Below the pieces are notes generated by a model. It saw nothing but the letters and a program-made list of their open reading frames with translations. It was not told where the DNA came from and did no database searches. 39,295 bases of DNA, taken from assembly GCA_044868295.1 (NCBI GenBank), contig JBIOWF010000057.1, positions 1 through 39,295 on the forward strand, given 5' to 3'. The translations under genes and the position numbers were made by a program. Positions 31,877 through 39,295 of the stretch are shown one piece after another. This stretch comes from JBIOWF01 sp044868295. GTDB taxonomy: Bacteria; Actinomycetota; Actinomycetes; Streptosporangiales; Streptosporangiaceae. Position 1 is the first letter of the stretch, and each line of letters begins with the position of its first letter.

Positions 31877-31947
31877 CCCGCGCGAACCGTCCGTACCGGT
31901 CCGCCTCCTGACCCGCACGAACCGGCCCGTATGGCCGAGCCGTACCG

Positions 31948-33063
31948 TCAGAAGAGCGCCCGTTCCAGGGGCACCCACTCCAGCCCGTGAGCCTCGGCCA
32001 CGGGCTGGTTCGTGAGGTGCCCCTCGTGGGTGTTGAGGCCCATGGCGAGGGTCGCGTCCGCCGCCAGCGCCGCCCGCAAGCCGCGATCGGCGATCGCCAG
32101 CGCGTACGGCAAGGTCACGTTGGTCAGCGCGAACGTCGAGGTGTGAGGCACGGCGCCCGGCATGTTGGCGACGCAGTAGAAGACCGAGTCGTGCACCCGG
32201 TAGACCGGGTCGGCGTGCGTGGTCGGCCGCGAATCCTCGAAGCATCCACCCTGGTCGATCGAGATGTCGACGAGCACCGACCCGGGCTTCATCCGGGACA
32301 CGAGCTCGTCGCCGATCAGCATGGGCGCCTTCGCGCCCGGCACCAGCACCGCCCCGATCACCAGGTCCGCGTCCAGCACCGCCCGCTCGATCTCGTACGC
32401 GTTGGACGCCACGGTCTGGCAGTGACCCTGGTAGATGACGTCGGCCTGGCGGAGCCGGTCGATGTTCCGGTCGAGCAGCAGCACCTCGGCCTGCATGCCG
32501 AGGGCGATCGCGGCGGCGTTCATGCCGGACACGCCGGCGCCGATCACCACGACCTTCGCGGCGTACACACCGGACACGCCGCCCATCAGCACCCCTCGCC
32601 CGCCGCCCTGCCGCATCAGGTGGTACGCGCCGACCTGCGGGGCGAGCCGGCCCGCGACCTCCGACATGGGCGCGAGCAGCGGGAGCGTCAACTGGGGCGT
32701 CTGGACGGTCTCGTAGGCGATCCCGGTGACGCCTGATGCCAGCATCGCGAGGGTGCACGTCTCCGAGGCGGCCAGGTGCAGGTAGGTGAAGAGCACCTGC
32801 CCCTTGCGCATCCGGAGATACTCGACCGGGACCGGCTCCTTGACCTTCAGGATGAGCTCGCCCTCCGCCCACACGTCGTCCGCGGAATCAAGGAGCTCGG
32901 CTCCGGCGGCCGCGAATTGCTCATCCGGAATGGCCGACCCGGCTCCCGCGCCCCGCTCGACGAAGACGCGGTGGCCGTGCAGTACGAACTCGTGGGCACC
33001 CGCCGGGGTGAGCGCTACACGGTACTCATGATTCTTGATCTCTCGGGGAACGCCGACCTTCAT
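31948..33063 (-). CDS. ald: Alanine dehydrogenase
   Basis: 371 aa, full length. It interconverts L-alanine and pyruvate plus ammonia with NAD. Start MKVGVPREIKNHEYRVALTP is diagnostic; K75 (LILKVKEP) and H96 (LFTYLHLA) are the catalytic/substrate residues; VVVIGAGVSGMNAAAIALGM is the NAD site, and DISIDQGGCFEDSRPTTH holds the second active-site Asp. It is used for nitrogen assimilation or alanine catabolism and often responds to alanine or hypoxia. A perfect TTGACA on the minus strand overlapping a TGACA-ATC-TGTCA palindrome lies about 70-80 bp upstream. Confidence 0.95.
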   Translation of the reverse strand: MKVGVPREIKNHEYRVALTPAGAHEFVLHGHRVFVERGAGAGSAIPDEQFAAAGAELLDSADDVWAEGELILKVKEPVPVEYLRMRKGQVLFTYLHLAASETCTLAMLASGVTGIAYETVQTPQLTLPLLAPMSEVAGRLAPQVGAYHLMRQGGGRGVLMGGVSGVYAAKVVVIGAGVSGMNAAAIALGMQAEVLLLDRNIDRLRQADVIYQGHCQTVASNAYEIERAVLDADLVIGAVLVPGAKAPMLIGDELVSRMKPGSVLVDISIDQGGCFEDSRPTTHADPVYRVHDSVFYCVANMPGAVPHTSTFALTNVTLPYALAIADRGLRAALAADATLAMGLNTHEGHLTNQPVAEAHGLEWVPLERALF

Positions 33064-33131
33064 ATTTCAACTGTGCGTCCGGCGAGCGCGACCGGCAGGT
33101 CCACAAGGCGGCACCAATCGGCATCCATTCA

Positions 33132-33145
33132 TGACAATCTGTCAA
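33132..33145. promoter_or_regulatory. TGACA/TGTCA palindrome with -35 box upstream of ald
   Basis: TGACA-ATC-TGTCA (33132-33144) is a perfect 5-3-5 inverted repeat. On the minus strand it includes TTGACA (33145-33140), a consensus -35 hexamer pointing at ald; a clear -10 was not found. A repressor bound there would compete with RNA polymerase. Confidence 0.4.
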
Positions 33146-33257
33146 GCATGTCGAAAGAAGAGCATCACCGGGCCCCCGCCGCTCGCGTTCTCATGTGGCC
33201 TTCTGCCATCGACCACTCATCGGGACCGCCCGGGCTCCCGCGGAGCGGCGGCTCATC

Positions 33258-33285
33258 GCGATCTCGTGGCGGATTCCGAGATCGC
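33258..33285. repeat. Perfect 9-bp inverted repeat before the collagen-like gene
   Basis: GCGATCTCG and CGAGATCGC flank a 10-nt loop, 43 bp upstream of the start at 33328. It may be an operator or leader hairpin; no regulator is linked. Confidence 0.35.
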
Positions 33286-33327
33286 CGGTTACATCGGCCC
33301 GTCGCGGCTCGATAGGCTCTCCGAGCG

Positions 33328-34674
33328 ATGTCAGAGATCGAGGGCTGGATCCGCAACACGCCGGTGCCGGGCGACCAGGAGCCCGCCCCGCCGCCGGGCG
33401 GCACCGATACGCACGCCTCCCCCGGAGGGTCGCAGGACCCTCTGCATGTTCCTCGGGGAGCTGACGGAACCACAGAACCGGAGCGGCCCGGCAGCGCCGA
33501 AGGAACCCATGGCGCCTCCGACGGTCCAGGCGGCCCAGGTGGTCACGTCGCGCCCGGTGGTCCCGGTGGTCCCGGTGGTCCCGGTGGTCCAAGCGGGCCC
33601 GATGCGCCCAGCGGGTCCGGCGGTCATGGTGTACCCGGAGTGCTGGAGGGCTCCGGTGGCCCAAGCGGCGCGGGTGCGCCCAGCGGTCCCGGTGGTCATG
33701 CCGTACCTGGAGTGCTGGAGGGATCCGGTGGGCCCAGCGTGCCAGGCGCGCCGGGAGGGCCGCGGCGGGCGACCCGGGGGACCACGGTGGTCCTCGCCAT
33801 CGCGCTGGTCCTGGTCGTCGTCATGACCGGAGTCCTCGGGGCGGTGGCGGTGCTGATGACCCGAAATCCGGACGCGCCGCCGTTGTCGGAGACGCCGGTA
33901 CGGCGGCTGCAGACGCCCATGCACTTCGCGCCGGTGACCGGGGTCCGGCCCGCGCCGTGCGCGGGCACTGAGGCGGTGCCCGACGACGCGGGAACCACGT
34001 GCTACCAGCTCGACCCCGGCGTCACGGTCACCACCGTTCAGAAGATCGAGTCGGTGGCGGAGCGGGACGGCAGCTACTCCATCCGCCTCGTGCTCTCCCC
34101 GGCCAGCCGTGACCAGATCGCCGAGCTGACCCGGGAGACGGTGAAGCAGCAGCTCGCCATCGTCGTGGGGGAGCGGGTCGTGGCGGCCCCCCGCGTCGCC
34201 CAGGAGATCACCCAGGACAGCCTCAGCATCGCGGGCTTCAACAAGGACGAGGCGGGCGTTCTCCTCGCGCGCCTGCTGGGCGGGGCCGCCGCACCGGCCA
34301 CACCTGGTGCGCAGCCCGCGCTTGCGTCGCAGGCACCCGGTTCGCAGCCGATCACGGGGACGTCGCCAGGCCCGCTCTCCTCACCAGCGGTAACCCAGCC
34401 GGGCGTGACACAGCCTGGGGCGACGCCGCCCGGCGTGACCCAGCCCGGCGTGACCCAGCCGGGAGCGACCCGGCCGACAGCGACGCCGAGTCCCCGTCCC
34501 AGCGGCCAGCGGACCGGTGGCAGCACGCGGTTCGCCGACTGCAAGGAGGCCACGGCCAACGGCTACGGCCCCTACACGAAGGGCATCCACCCCGAGTACT
34601 ACTGGTACGTCGACGCCGACCACGACAGCGTCGCCTGCGACCCGGACGACCTGCGCCTCTCCAACCCGACCTGA
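33328..34674 (+). CDS. Membrane protein: collagen-like tail, SecD-head-like domain, Excalibur domain
   Basis: 448 aa in ordered modules. Residues 60-148 are a cytoplasmic Gly/Pro-rich, collagen-like tail (GPGGPGG units) with a 24-residue tandem duplication around GHGVPGVLEGSGGPS and GHAVPGVLEGSGGPS. One membrane helix lies at 152-177. Residues about 205-320 resemble the periplasmic P1/head region of SecD (LAIVVGERVVAAPRVAQEITQDSLSIAGFNKDEAGVLLARLL, compare SecD VDG-V-SAP-I-I--G--I-G-F). A linker of VTQPGVTQPGA repeats follows, then a C-terminal Excalibur calcium-binding motif (FADCKEATANGYGPY and the YVDADHDSVACD loop). It converges with the molybdoenzyme gene with only 6 bp between stops. 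Confidence 0.78.
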   Translation: MSEIEGWIRNTPVPGDQEPAPPPGGTDTHASPGGSQDPLHVPRGADGTTEPERPGSAEGTHGASDGPGGPGGHVAPGGPGGPGGPGGPSGPDAPSGSGGHGVPGVLEGSGGPSGAGAPSGPGGHAVPGVLEGSGGPSVPGAPGGPRRATRGTTVVLAIALVLVVVMTGVLGAVAVLMTRNPDAPPLSETPVRRLQTPMHFAPVTGVRPAPCAGTEAVPDDAGTTCYQLDPGVTVTTVQKIESVAERDGSYSIRLVLSPASRDQIAELTRETVKQQLAIVVGERVVAAPRVAQEITQDSLSIAGFNKDEAGVLLARLLGGAAAPATPGAQPALASQAPGSQPITGTSPGPLSSPAVTQPGVTQPGATPPGVTQPGVTQPGATRPTATPSPRPSGQRTGGSTRFADCKEATANGYGPYTKGIHPEYYWYVDADHDSVACDPDDLRLSNPT

Positions 34675-34680
34675 GTGTGG

Positions 34681-36927
34681 TTACGCGCGCCGCAGGGCGA
34701 TGTCCTCGGGGCGAATCGGGACACGGGTGAGGTCCAGGCCGGTGGCGGCTCGTACGGCCGCCGCCACCGCCGGGGTGGAGGACAGGGTCGGCGGCTCTCC
34801 CGCGCCGCGCAGGCCGTACGGGGCATGCGGGTCGGGGTTCTCCAGGATGGACAGCCGCATCGGCGGCATGTCCAGGATGGTGGGGATCAGGTAGTCGGTG
34901 AACGACGGGTTGAGCACCTTGCCGTCGCGGATCTGGATCTCCTCCATCAGGGCCAGGCCGAGGCCCTGCGCGGAGCCGCCGTGGATCTGCCCCTCCAGCG
35001 CGAGCGGGTTCAGGATCTTCCCGACGTCCTGGACGGCGGCGAGTTCGACGACCTTGACCAGGCCGAGCTCCACGTCCACGTCGACCACCGCCCGGTGCAC
35101 GCAGAGCGCGAGCTGGGTGTGCGAGTCGCCCTGCCCGGTGGCCGGGTCCATCGGGAACGTCGGCCGGTGGCGGTACTCCCTGGTCTCCTCGACGGGGCCG
35201 AAGGCCTTCAGCAACTCCTCAAGGGTGAGCGTGGGATTCTCGGCGCGGAGCTTGTCGAGGCGCTCCCGCACGGCCTCGCACGCGGTCTTGACCGCGCCGC
35301 CGGTCACGTAGGACTGGCGGGACGCGGACGACGAGCCCGCCGAGCCGACGGACGTGTCCGCGGGCGCCACCGTCACCTTGTCGATGCCCAGCTCGGTGCG
35401 GGCGATCTGCGACTTCACCATGATCAGGCCCTGCCCGACCTCGGCGGCGGCCGTGTGCACGAGCACGTGCGGCTCGTCACCGAGCAGCTCCACCCGGACG
35501 CGGGCCGTCGAGTAGTCGTCGAAGCCCTCGGAGAAGCAGATGTTCTTGATGCCGACGCCGTAGCCGATGCCGCGCCGCACGCCCTCGCCATGTGTGGTCT
35601 GCGCGACGCCGCCGGGCAAGGATCGCAGGTCGCCGGAGACGGCGGAGTCCGGCAGCGGCATGGCCTCGAGCTCGCGGAGCATCTCCGCCAGCGGCGCGGG
35701 CGTGTCGACGATCTGGCCGGTGGCCAGCCGGGAACCCTGGGAGACGGCGTTGCGCACCCGGATCTCGACAGGGGAGAGGCCGCACGCCTCGGCGAGCTTG
35801 TCCATCTGGGACTCGTAGGCGTAGCACGCCTGCACCGCGCCGAAGCCGCGCATCGCCCCGCAGGGCGGATTGTTGGTGTAGGTGCCGTACGCGTCGATCC
35901 AGATGTTGTCCACCTCGTACGGCCCGACCCCGAGCGAGGCCGCGTTGCCGACCACGGCGGGCGACGACGAGCAGTACGCCCCGCCGTCGAGCAGGATCTC
36001 GGCCTTGACGTAGACCAGCCGCCCGTCGGCGGTCGCGCCGTGCTCGTAGCGCATCCAGGCCGGATGCCGGTGGACGTGCCCGAAGAACGACTCCTCCCGG
36101 CCATAGACGATCTTCACGGGCTTGCCGGTGCGCAGCGCCAGCATCGAGGCGTGGATCTGCATCGACAGGTCCTCGCGGGCGCCGAACGCCCCGCCGACCC
36201 CGGCGAGGGTGAGCCGCACCTTGTCCTTGGGCAGGCCGAGGCAGGGCGCGACCTGGTCCTGGTCGACGTGCAGCCACTGGGTGGCGATGTACAGGTCGAC
36301 GCCGCCGTCCTCAGCCGGTACGGCGAGGCCGGACTCCGGGCCGAGGAAGGCCTGGTCCTGCATGCCCACCTCGTATTCGCCGGTGACGACGACGTCGGCG
36401 ACGGCTCCGTCCCGGGTGCGGGCCTCCGGACCGGCCGACCCCACCCTGACGGGCTGGTGCCGTACGACGTTGCCGTGGGGGTGAATCGCGGCGCAGGAGG
36501 GGTCGAAGGCCGCCCGCCGGGGGTCCACGACCGCTTCGCGCGGTTCGTACTCCACTTTGATCGCGGCGGCGGCCCGGCGGGCCGTCTCCGGATGATCGGT
36601 GGCCACCAGCGCGACCGGCTCGCCCTGGTACCGGACCTGATCGACGGCCAGCACCGGCTGGTCCCTGTGCTCCAGCCCGTAGAACTTCTCGCCGGGCACG
36701 TCCTCGTGAGTCAGTACGGCGAACACGCCGGGCATCGCCAGGGCGGGCCCGATGTCGATCGAGCGGATCCACGCCGACGGATGCGGGCTGCGCAGCGTCG
36801 CCCCCCAGAGCATGCCGTCGAGCCACAGGTCGGAGGAGTAGGCGAACTCGCCGGTCACCTTCAGCGCGCCGTCCGGCCGCAGCAGGCTCTCCCCGACGCC
36901 CAGGCTCTGGCGGGTCTCGGTCGTCAT
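34681..36927 (-). CDS. Molybdopterin-binding subunit of a xanthine dehydrogenase/aldehyde oxidase-type enzyme
   Basis: About 748 aa, the size of the separate large (XdhA/PucD-like, CoxL-like) subunit. Motifs: RPDGALKVTGEFAYSSDL at the N-terminus, GGAFGAREDLSMQ, GAMRGFGAVQACYAYE, the EVGQGLIM region, and the C-terminal PYGLRGAGEPPTLSSTPAVAAAV with the GxGE active-site Glu. The CoxL-specific AYRCSFR loop is absent, so purine or heterocycle hydroxylation is favoured. The FAD and 2Fe-2S subunits expected beside it are not in the window. ATG 36927 is chosen; GTG 36942/36939 with GAGGAG directly ahead are alternatives. Divergent from a PucR regulator, supporting purine catabolism. Confidence 0.88.
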   Translation of the reverse strand: MTTETRQSLGVGESLLRPDGALKVTGEFAYSSDLWLDGMLWGATLRSPHPSAWIRSIDIGPALAMPGVFAVLTHEDVPGEKFYGLEHRDQPVLAVDQVRYQGEPVALVATDHPETARRAAAAIKVEYEPREAVVDPRRAAFDPSCAAIHPHGNVVRHQPVRVGSAGPEARTRDGAVADVVVTGEYEVGMQDQAFLGPESGLAVPAEDGGVDLYIATQWLHVDQDQVAPCLGLPKDKVRLTLAGVGGAFGAREDLSMQIHASMLALRTGKPVKIVYGREESFFGHVHRHPAWMRYEHGATADGRLVYVKAEILLDGGAYCSSSPAVVGNAASLGVGPYEVDNIWIDAYGTYTNNPPCGAMRGFGAVQACYAYESQMDKLAEACGLSPVEIRVRNAVSQGSRLATGQIVDTPAPLAEMLRELEAMPLPDSAVSGDLRSLPGGVAQTTHGEGVRRGIGYGVGIKNICFSEGFDDYSTARVRVELLGDEPHVLVHTAAAEVGQGLIMVKSQIARTELGIDKVTVAPADTSVGSAGSSSASRQSYVTGGAVKTACEAVRERLDKLRAENPTLTLEELLKAFGPVEETREYRHRPTFPMDPATGQGDSHTQLALCVHRAVVDVDVELGLVKVVELAAVQDVGKILNPLALEGQIHGGSAQGLGLALMEEIQIRDGKVLNPSFTDYLIPTILDMPPMRLSILENPDPHAPYGLRGAGEPPTLSSTPAVAAAVRAATGLDLTRVPIRPEDIALRRA

Positions 36928-37106
36928 CGGGTCGCTCACCACTCCTCGTTCGCTACGCGGGCCGCTCGGCCCTCGCCGACGCGCCGGAATCGCCCCCGCT
37001 CGGCTTGGGACACCCGCACGTCATACGGGGAGTACATCAGGCCGGCTCACACGGGCCAATTGCCGTCGCCATGAAACACGGAGGCCGGACGAGGTGATGA
37101 TTGTAG

Positions 37107-37118
37107 ATTTCTCCAAAT
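37107..37118. promoter_or_regulatory. Candidate site in the pucR-molybdoenzyme divergent region
   Basis: ATTTCTCCAAAT, with ATTT/AAAT arms, lies 12-23 bp upstream of the PucR start in an A+T-rich patch (37095-37120). It may mark the promoter or operator; evidence is weak. Confidence 0.22.
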
Positions 37119-37129
37119 AGGCTTGCCGT

Positions 37130-38641
37130 GTGCTTCTGAGGGATCTGCTCGCCATCGATGACCTGCGGCTCAGTCTCCTGTCCGGAGACGAGCACCGGGA
37201 CCGTGAGATCACCGGCGTGGTCGTCACCGACCTGCCGGACCCGGGGCGCTACCTGTCCGGTGGCGCCTTGGTCCTCACCGGGCTGATGTGGCGGCAGCGG
37301 CCCGCCGACTCGGGCCCGTTCGTGGACGCGCTGGTCGGGGCGGGGGTGACGGCGCTGGGCGCGGGCGACGCCCGGCTCGGCCTGGTGCCGGACGATCTCG
37401 TCACCGCGTGCCGCGACCGAGGCCTGCCGCTGATCGAGGTTCCCGTCGAGGTCTCCTTCGGGACGATCACCGACGCCGTCAACCGGCGACTGGCCGGGGC
37501 GCAGGCCGGTGACCTGCGCAGCGCGCTGGGCAGGCACCGCAGGATCGTCGCGGCCGTGGCCGAGGGGGCCGGGCTGGACGAGCTGTTCACGCTCATGGCG
37601 AGCGAGCTGGGCGTCACCGGTGGCGTGATCTCGGCCGCGGGTTCGGTGATCGCCGGTGACCTGCCCGAGGAGCACGCCGTACGGCTGGCCCGCGAATTTC
37701 TGGCCGCGACCCGCCTGCCATTGGTGGCCGAGGGCCCCTTCACGATCTTCGCGGTGGATCGGGCGCACCGGGCGGCCGGATGGGCGCTGGTGTGCCGGGG
37801 CGAGCTCGACGTCGAGATCGGCTTCGAGCTGGCCTCGTGCGTGGCCCTCGAACGGACGCGGATGGCGGAGGGCCGACGGGTGGAGCGGCGGCTCGCGGAG
37901 CAGCTCATCGGTCTCGCCTGCTCCGGCGGCGCCGAGCTCTCCGAGCTTGCGGCCCGGATGCGCACCTGCGGCATCGACGCGGTGGAGCCGTACACGGTGG
38001 TGACCGCGACCGTGGCCCGGCCGGGCGCCTCGGAGGGGCCCGATCCGGCGGCCCTGGGCGGCCAGGTCATCGAGGAACTGCTGGACCGCCAGGTGGTGGC
38101 CGCGCCTGGGGCGGACGGCGCGGTCGCGCTGGTCCCGCTGCGCGATTCGGGAACGGCCGGTGATCTCGCGGAGCGGCTGCGCGAGCGCGTCGCCCTGCTC
38201 GCCAAGAGCCTTCCCCAGAGCCGGGTGTCCATCGGGGTGAGCGGGGCGCTGACGGGGCCTTCGGCGATCCGGGGAGGAGCCGAGGAGGCCGGTCACGCCA
38301 GGCGGATGGCCGAGGCACGCGGCGGCGGCGTGGTGACCAGCGACGAGATCTACACGCACGCGCTGCTGCTCGCCACGGTGCCGGACGACGTGCGCCGGTC
38401 GTTCGCGGGGAGGCTGCTCGACCCGTTGTTCGACTACGACCGAAGGCACCAGGCCGAGCTGGTCCGCACCCTCGCCACCTTCCTCGACTGCGCGGGCTCC
38501 TGGAACGCATGCGCCGAGCGCCTGCACGTGCACGTCAACACGGTGCGCTATCGGATCCGCCGCGTCGAGGATCTGACCGCCAAGGACCTGTCCTCCATGC
38601 CCGACCGCGTCGACCTCTTCCTCGCCCTCCGCGCCTCATAA
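37130..38641 (+). CDS. PucR-family transcriptional regulator
   Basis: 503 aa from GTG 37130. The N-terminal PucR domain (LLRDLLAIDDLRLSLLSGDEHRDREITGVVVTDLPDPGRYLSGGALVLTGLMW) covers about residues 1-120, followed by a central GGDEF-like region (VSIGVSGALTGPSAIRGGAEEAGHARRMAEARG) and the C-terminal HTH_30 (LVRTLATFLDCAGSWNACAERLHVHVNTVRYRIRRVEDLT). PucR proteins activate purine-degradation genes in response to pathway intermediates. It is divergent from the xanthine-dehydrogenase-type subunit, its likely target. Confidence 0.92.
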   Translation: MLLRDLLAIDDLRLSLLSGDEHRDREITGVVVTDLPDPGRYLSGGALVLTGLMWRQRPADSGPFVDALVGAGVTALGAGDARLGLVPDDLVTACRDRGLPLIEVPVEVSFGTITDAVNRRLAGAQAGDLRSALGRHRRIVAAVAEGAGLDELFTLMASELGVTGGVISAAGSVIAGDLPEEHAVRLAREFLAATRLPLVAEGPFTIFAVDRAHRAAGWALVCRGELDVEIGFELASCVALERTRMAEGRRVERRLAEQLIGLACSGGAELSELAARMRTCGIDAVEPYTVVTATVARPGASEGPDPAALGGQVIEELLDRQVVAAPGADGAVALVPLRDSGTAGDLAERLRERVALLAKSLPQSRVSIGVSGALTGPSAIRGGAEEAGHARRMAEARGGGVVTSDEIYTHALLLATVPDDVRRSFAGRLLDPLFDYDRRHQAELVRTLATFLDCAGSWNACAERLHVHVNTVRYRIRRVEDLTAKDLSSMPDRVDLFLALRAS

Positions 38642-38718
38642 CAGTGGAAAGCGACGTGCTTGCGGCAGTCATTGGGGATATCTGCGGACATGATTGATGG
38701 AACGTGCGATGATCGTTC

Positions 38719-38735
38719 GAGTGCTGACAGTACTC
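38719..38735. promoter_or_regulatory. Palindrome upstream of the small membrane protein
   Basis: GAGTGCTGACAGTACTC is a 17-bp near-palindrome centred 37 bp upstream of the ATG at 38764. Placement suits an operator; GGAAGG at about 38751 is the ribosome binding site. Confidence 0.35.
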
Positions 38736-38763
38736 CTTACTGCTCCTGTCGGAAGGCTGTGGG

Positions 38764-39180
38764 ATGCGAACGCGGGCGACCGGTAGAGCCAGGAATTTTC
38801 TGATCATTGGTGGGACCGTAGTCCTCGCCTGGCTGCAGTCGCTCAGCGGATCAGTAGGCTTCGCCCACTTCAACGGGGTGAAGGTCATCTATCCGGACGG
38901 GTGGGAAATCACCGAGAGCATTGCGGGCCCGAGCGCACTCAACATCATCCTGGCGGTGCTGCACCTACTCGGTGCCGTCTTGCTCATCGTGGGGACGGTG
39001 CAGCTGTACCGGGACAAGCCGGCGAGAGCGCGAGTCTCGTATGCCACGGCCGCGATCTGCGGGCTCTTCCCCGGCTATCTGCTCAGCCTCGCCTGTGTGT
39101 TGTTCGGAGCGGTCGTCACCAGGATTCGACCTCCATGGCGGATGGGTAATCTTTACCCGCCTTGTGCCCTAACTGAGTAA
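38764..39180 (+). CDS. Small membrane protein, function unknown
   Basis: 138 aa. Three hydrophobic segments are visible: FLIIGGTVVLAWLQSL, LNIILAVLHLLGAVLLIVGTVQL and ATAAICGLFPGYLLSLACVLFGAVV. A loop after the first (HFNGVKVIYPDGWEITESIAGPS) is polar and aromatic. No family recognised. GGAAGG precedes the ATG by 7 nt. Codon bias is less extreme than in the neighbours. Confidence 0.7.
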   Translation: MRTRATGRARNFLIIGGTVVLAWLQSLSGSVGFAHFNGVKVIYPDGWEITESIAGPSALNIILAVLHLLGAVLLIVGTVQLYRDKPARARVSYATAAICGLFPGYLLSLACVLFGAVVTRIRPPWRMGNLYPPCALTE

Positions 39181-39228
39181 CAAGTCAGCAGCACCACACC
39201 TGCGGCTGGTGCTTGGGGGGAGACTTGT
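39180..39228. terminator. Nested stem-loop after the small membrane protein
   Basis: Inner stem AGCACCA/TGGTGCT (39190-39196 with 39207-39213) lies inside outer stem ACAAGTC/GACTTGT (39180-39186 with 39222-39228). It begins at the last base of the plus-strand stop codon and fits a terminator between two convergent genes, overlapping the end of the putative minus-strand peptide. Confidence 0.5.
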
Positions 39229-39295
39229 CAGCGCTTGCGGCCGTAGCATTGCCCGCAACAGCCACACCGGCTGAAATTAGGACGGCAAGGACAGA
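39185..39295 (-). CDS. Putative small secreted peptide, 5' end outside window
   Basis: Read on the minus strand from the window edge: a hydrophobic stretch (VLAVLISAGVAVAGNATA) with a signal-peptidase-like ASA/D junction, then only 14 residues, DKSPPKHQPQVWCC, and TGA at 39187-39185. A signal peptide followed by a tiny Pro-rich peptide ending Trp-Cys-Cys would be a small secreted product. The start codon is not visible and Ala/Val-rich frames arise easily in G+C-rich DNA, so confidence is moderate. Confidence 0.42.
   Translation of the reverse strand, partial: SVLAVLISAGVAVAGNATAASADKSPPKHQPQVWCC

Noticed and set aside
31121..32872. 583-codon minus-strand frame covering DUF3105 and ald
   Set aside because: Overlaps two recognised genes in the wrong frame and has no domain character.
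34675..37074. 799-codon plus-strand frame opposite the molybdoenzyme gene
   Set aside because: Antisense shadow; the minus strand has intact xanthine-dehydrogenase motifs across the same length.
37037..38533. 498-codon minus-strand frame opposite pucR
   Set aside because: Shadow of the PucR gene.

Overview
High-G+C actinomycete chromosomal DNA. The strong G/C third-position bias, GTG/TTG starts, a whiJ-type XRE/DUF397/ATPase locus, DUF6421, DUF3105/DUF305, DUF5753 and PucR families, and several TetR/ArsR/Lrp regulators fit a filamentous actinobacterium, probably of the Streptosporangiaceae kind (inferred from family content, not from a marker gene). No rRNA, tRNA or CRISPR array was recognised.

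Layout. 1-3.6 kb: a truncated Lrp/AsnC regulator coupled to a class III aminotransferase, a PGPGW membrane protein and an M20 amidohydrolase. 3.8-6.1 kb: an ABC half-exporter preceded by a 45-codon Trp/Arg/Cys-rich ORF. That ORF has a very strong ribosome binding site and its stop codon overlaps the exporter start. A terminator-like hairpin lies in the first codons of the exporter. This is the most unusual unit of the window, read either as an exported cationic peptide plus its transporter or as a stalling leader peptide controlling a drug exporter. 6.5-12.3 kb: acyl-ACP desaturase behind an inverted-repeat operator, a solitary GroES, a secreted RlpA-like protein, an ArsR regulator, a membrane/coiled-coil protein, and a divergent rhodanese/TetR pair sharing an operator. 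12.4-18.1 kb: a helicase-associated (XPB/Ssl2-like) protein, a 26-bp-arm hairpin, the whiJ-type locus, a small hypothetical and a histidine phosphatase.

18.4-20.4 kb is a gene graveyard: the N-terminal half of a Gfo/Idh/MocA oxidoreductase is cut by a 3'-truncated IS481-type element, followed by an SDR C-terminus fused back-to-back to a LysR C-terminus. That last junction is what one deletion across a divergent SDR/LysR promoter would leave. A VapBC module follows.

20.5-31.9 kb: a Ser/Thr kinase with a neighbouring membrane-anchored trypsin-like pseudoprotease that ends in a zinc ribbon; an orphan NarL-type response regulator overlapping a convergent membrane protein; a three-gene operon (DUF6421, SDR, threonine-aldolase-like PLP enzyme) that looks like an uncharacterised pathway; and a divergent DUF305/DUF3105 pair. 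31.9-39.3 kb: alanine dehydrogenase, a membrane protein with a collagen-like tail, a SecD-head-like domain and an Excalibur domain, a solitary molybdopterin-binding xanthine-dehydrogenase-type subunit divergent from a PucR regulator, a small membrane protein, and the 3' end of a putative tiny secreted peptide ending in Trp-Cys-Cys.
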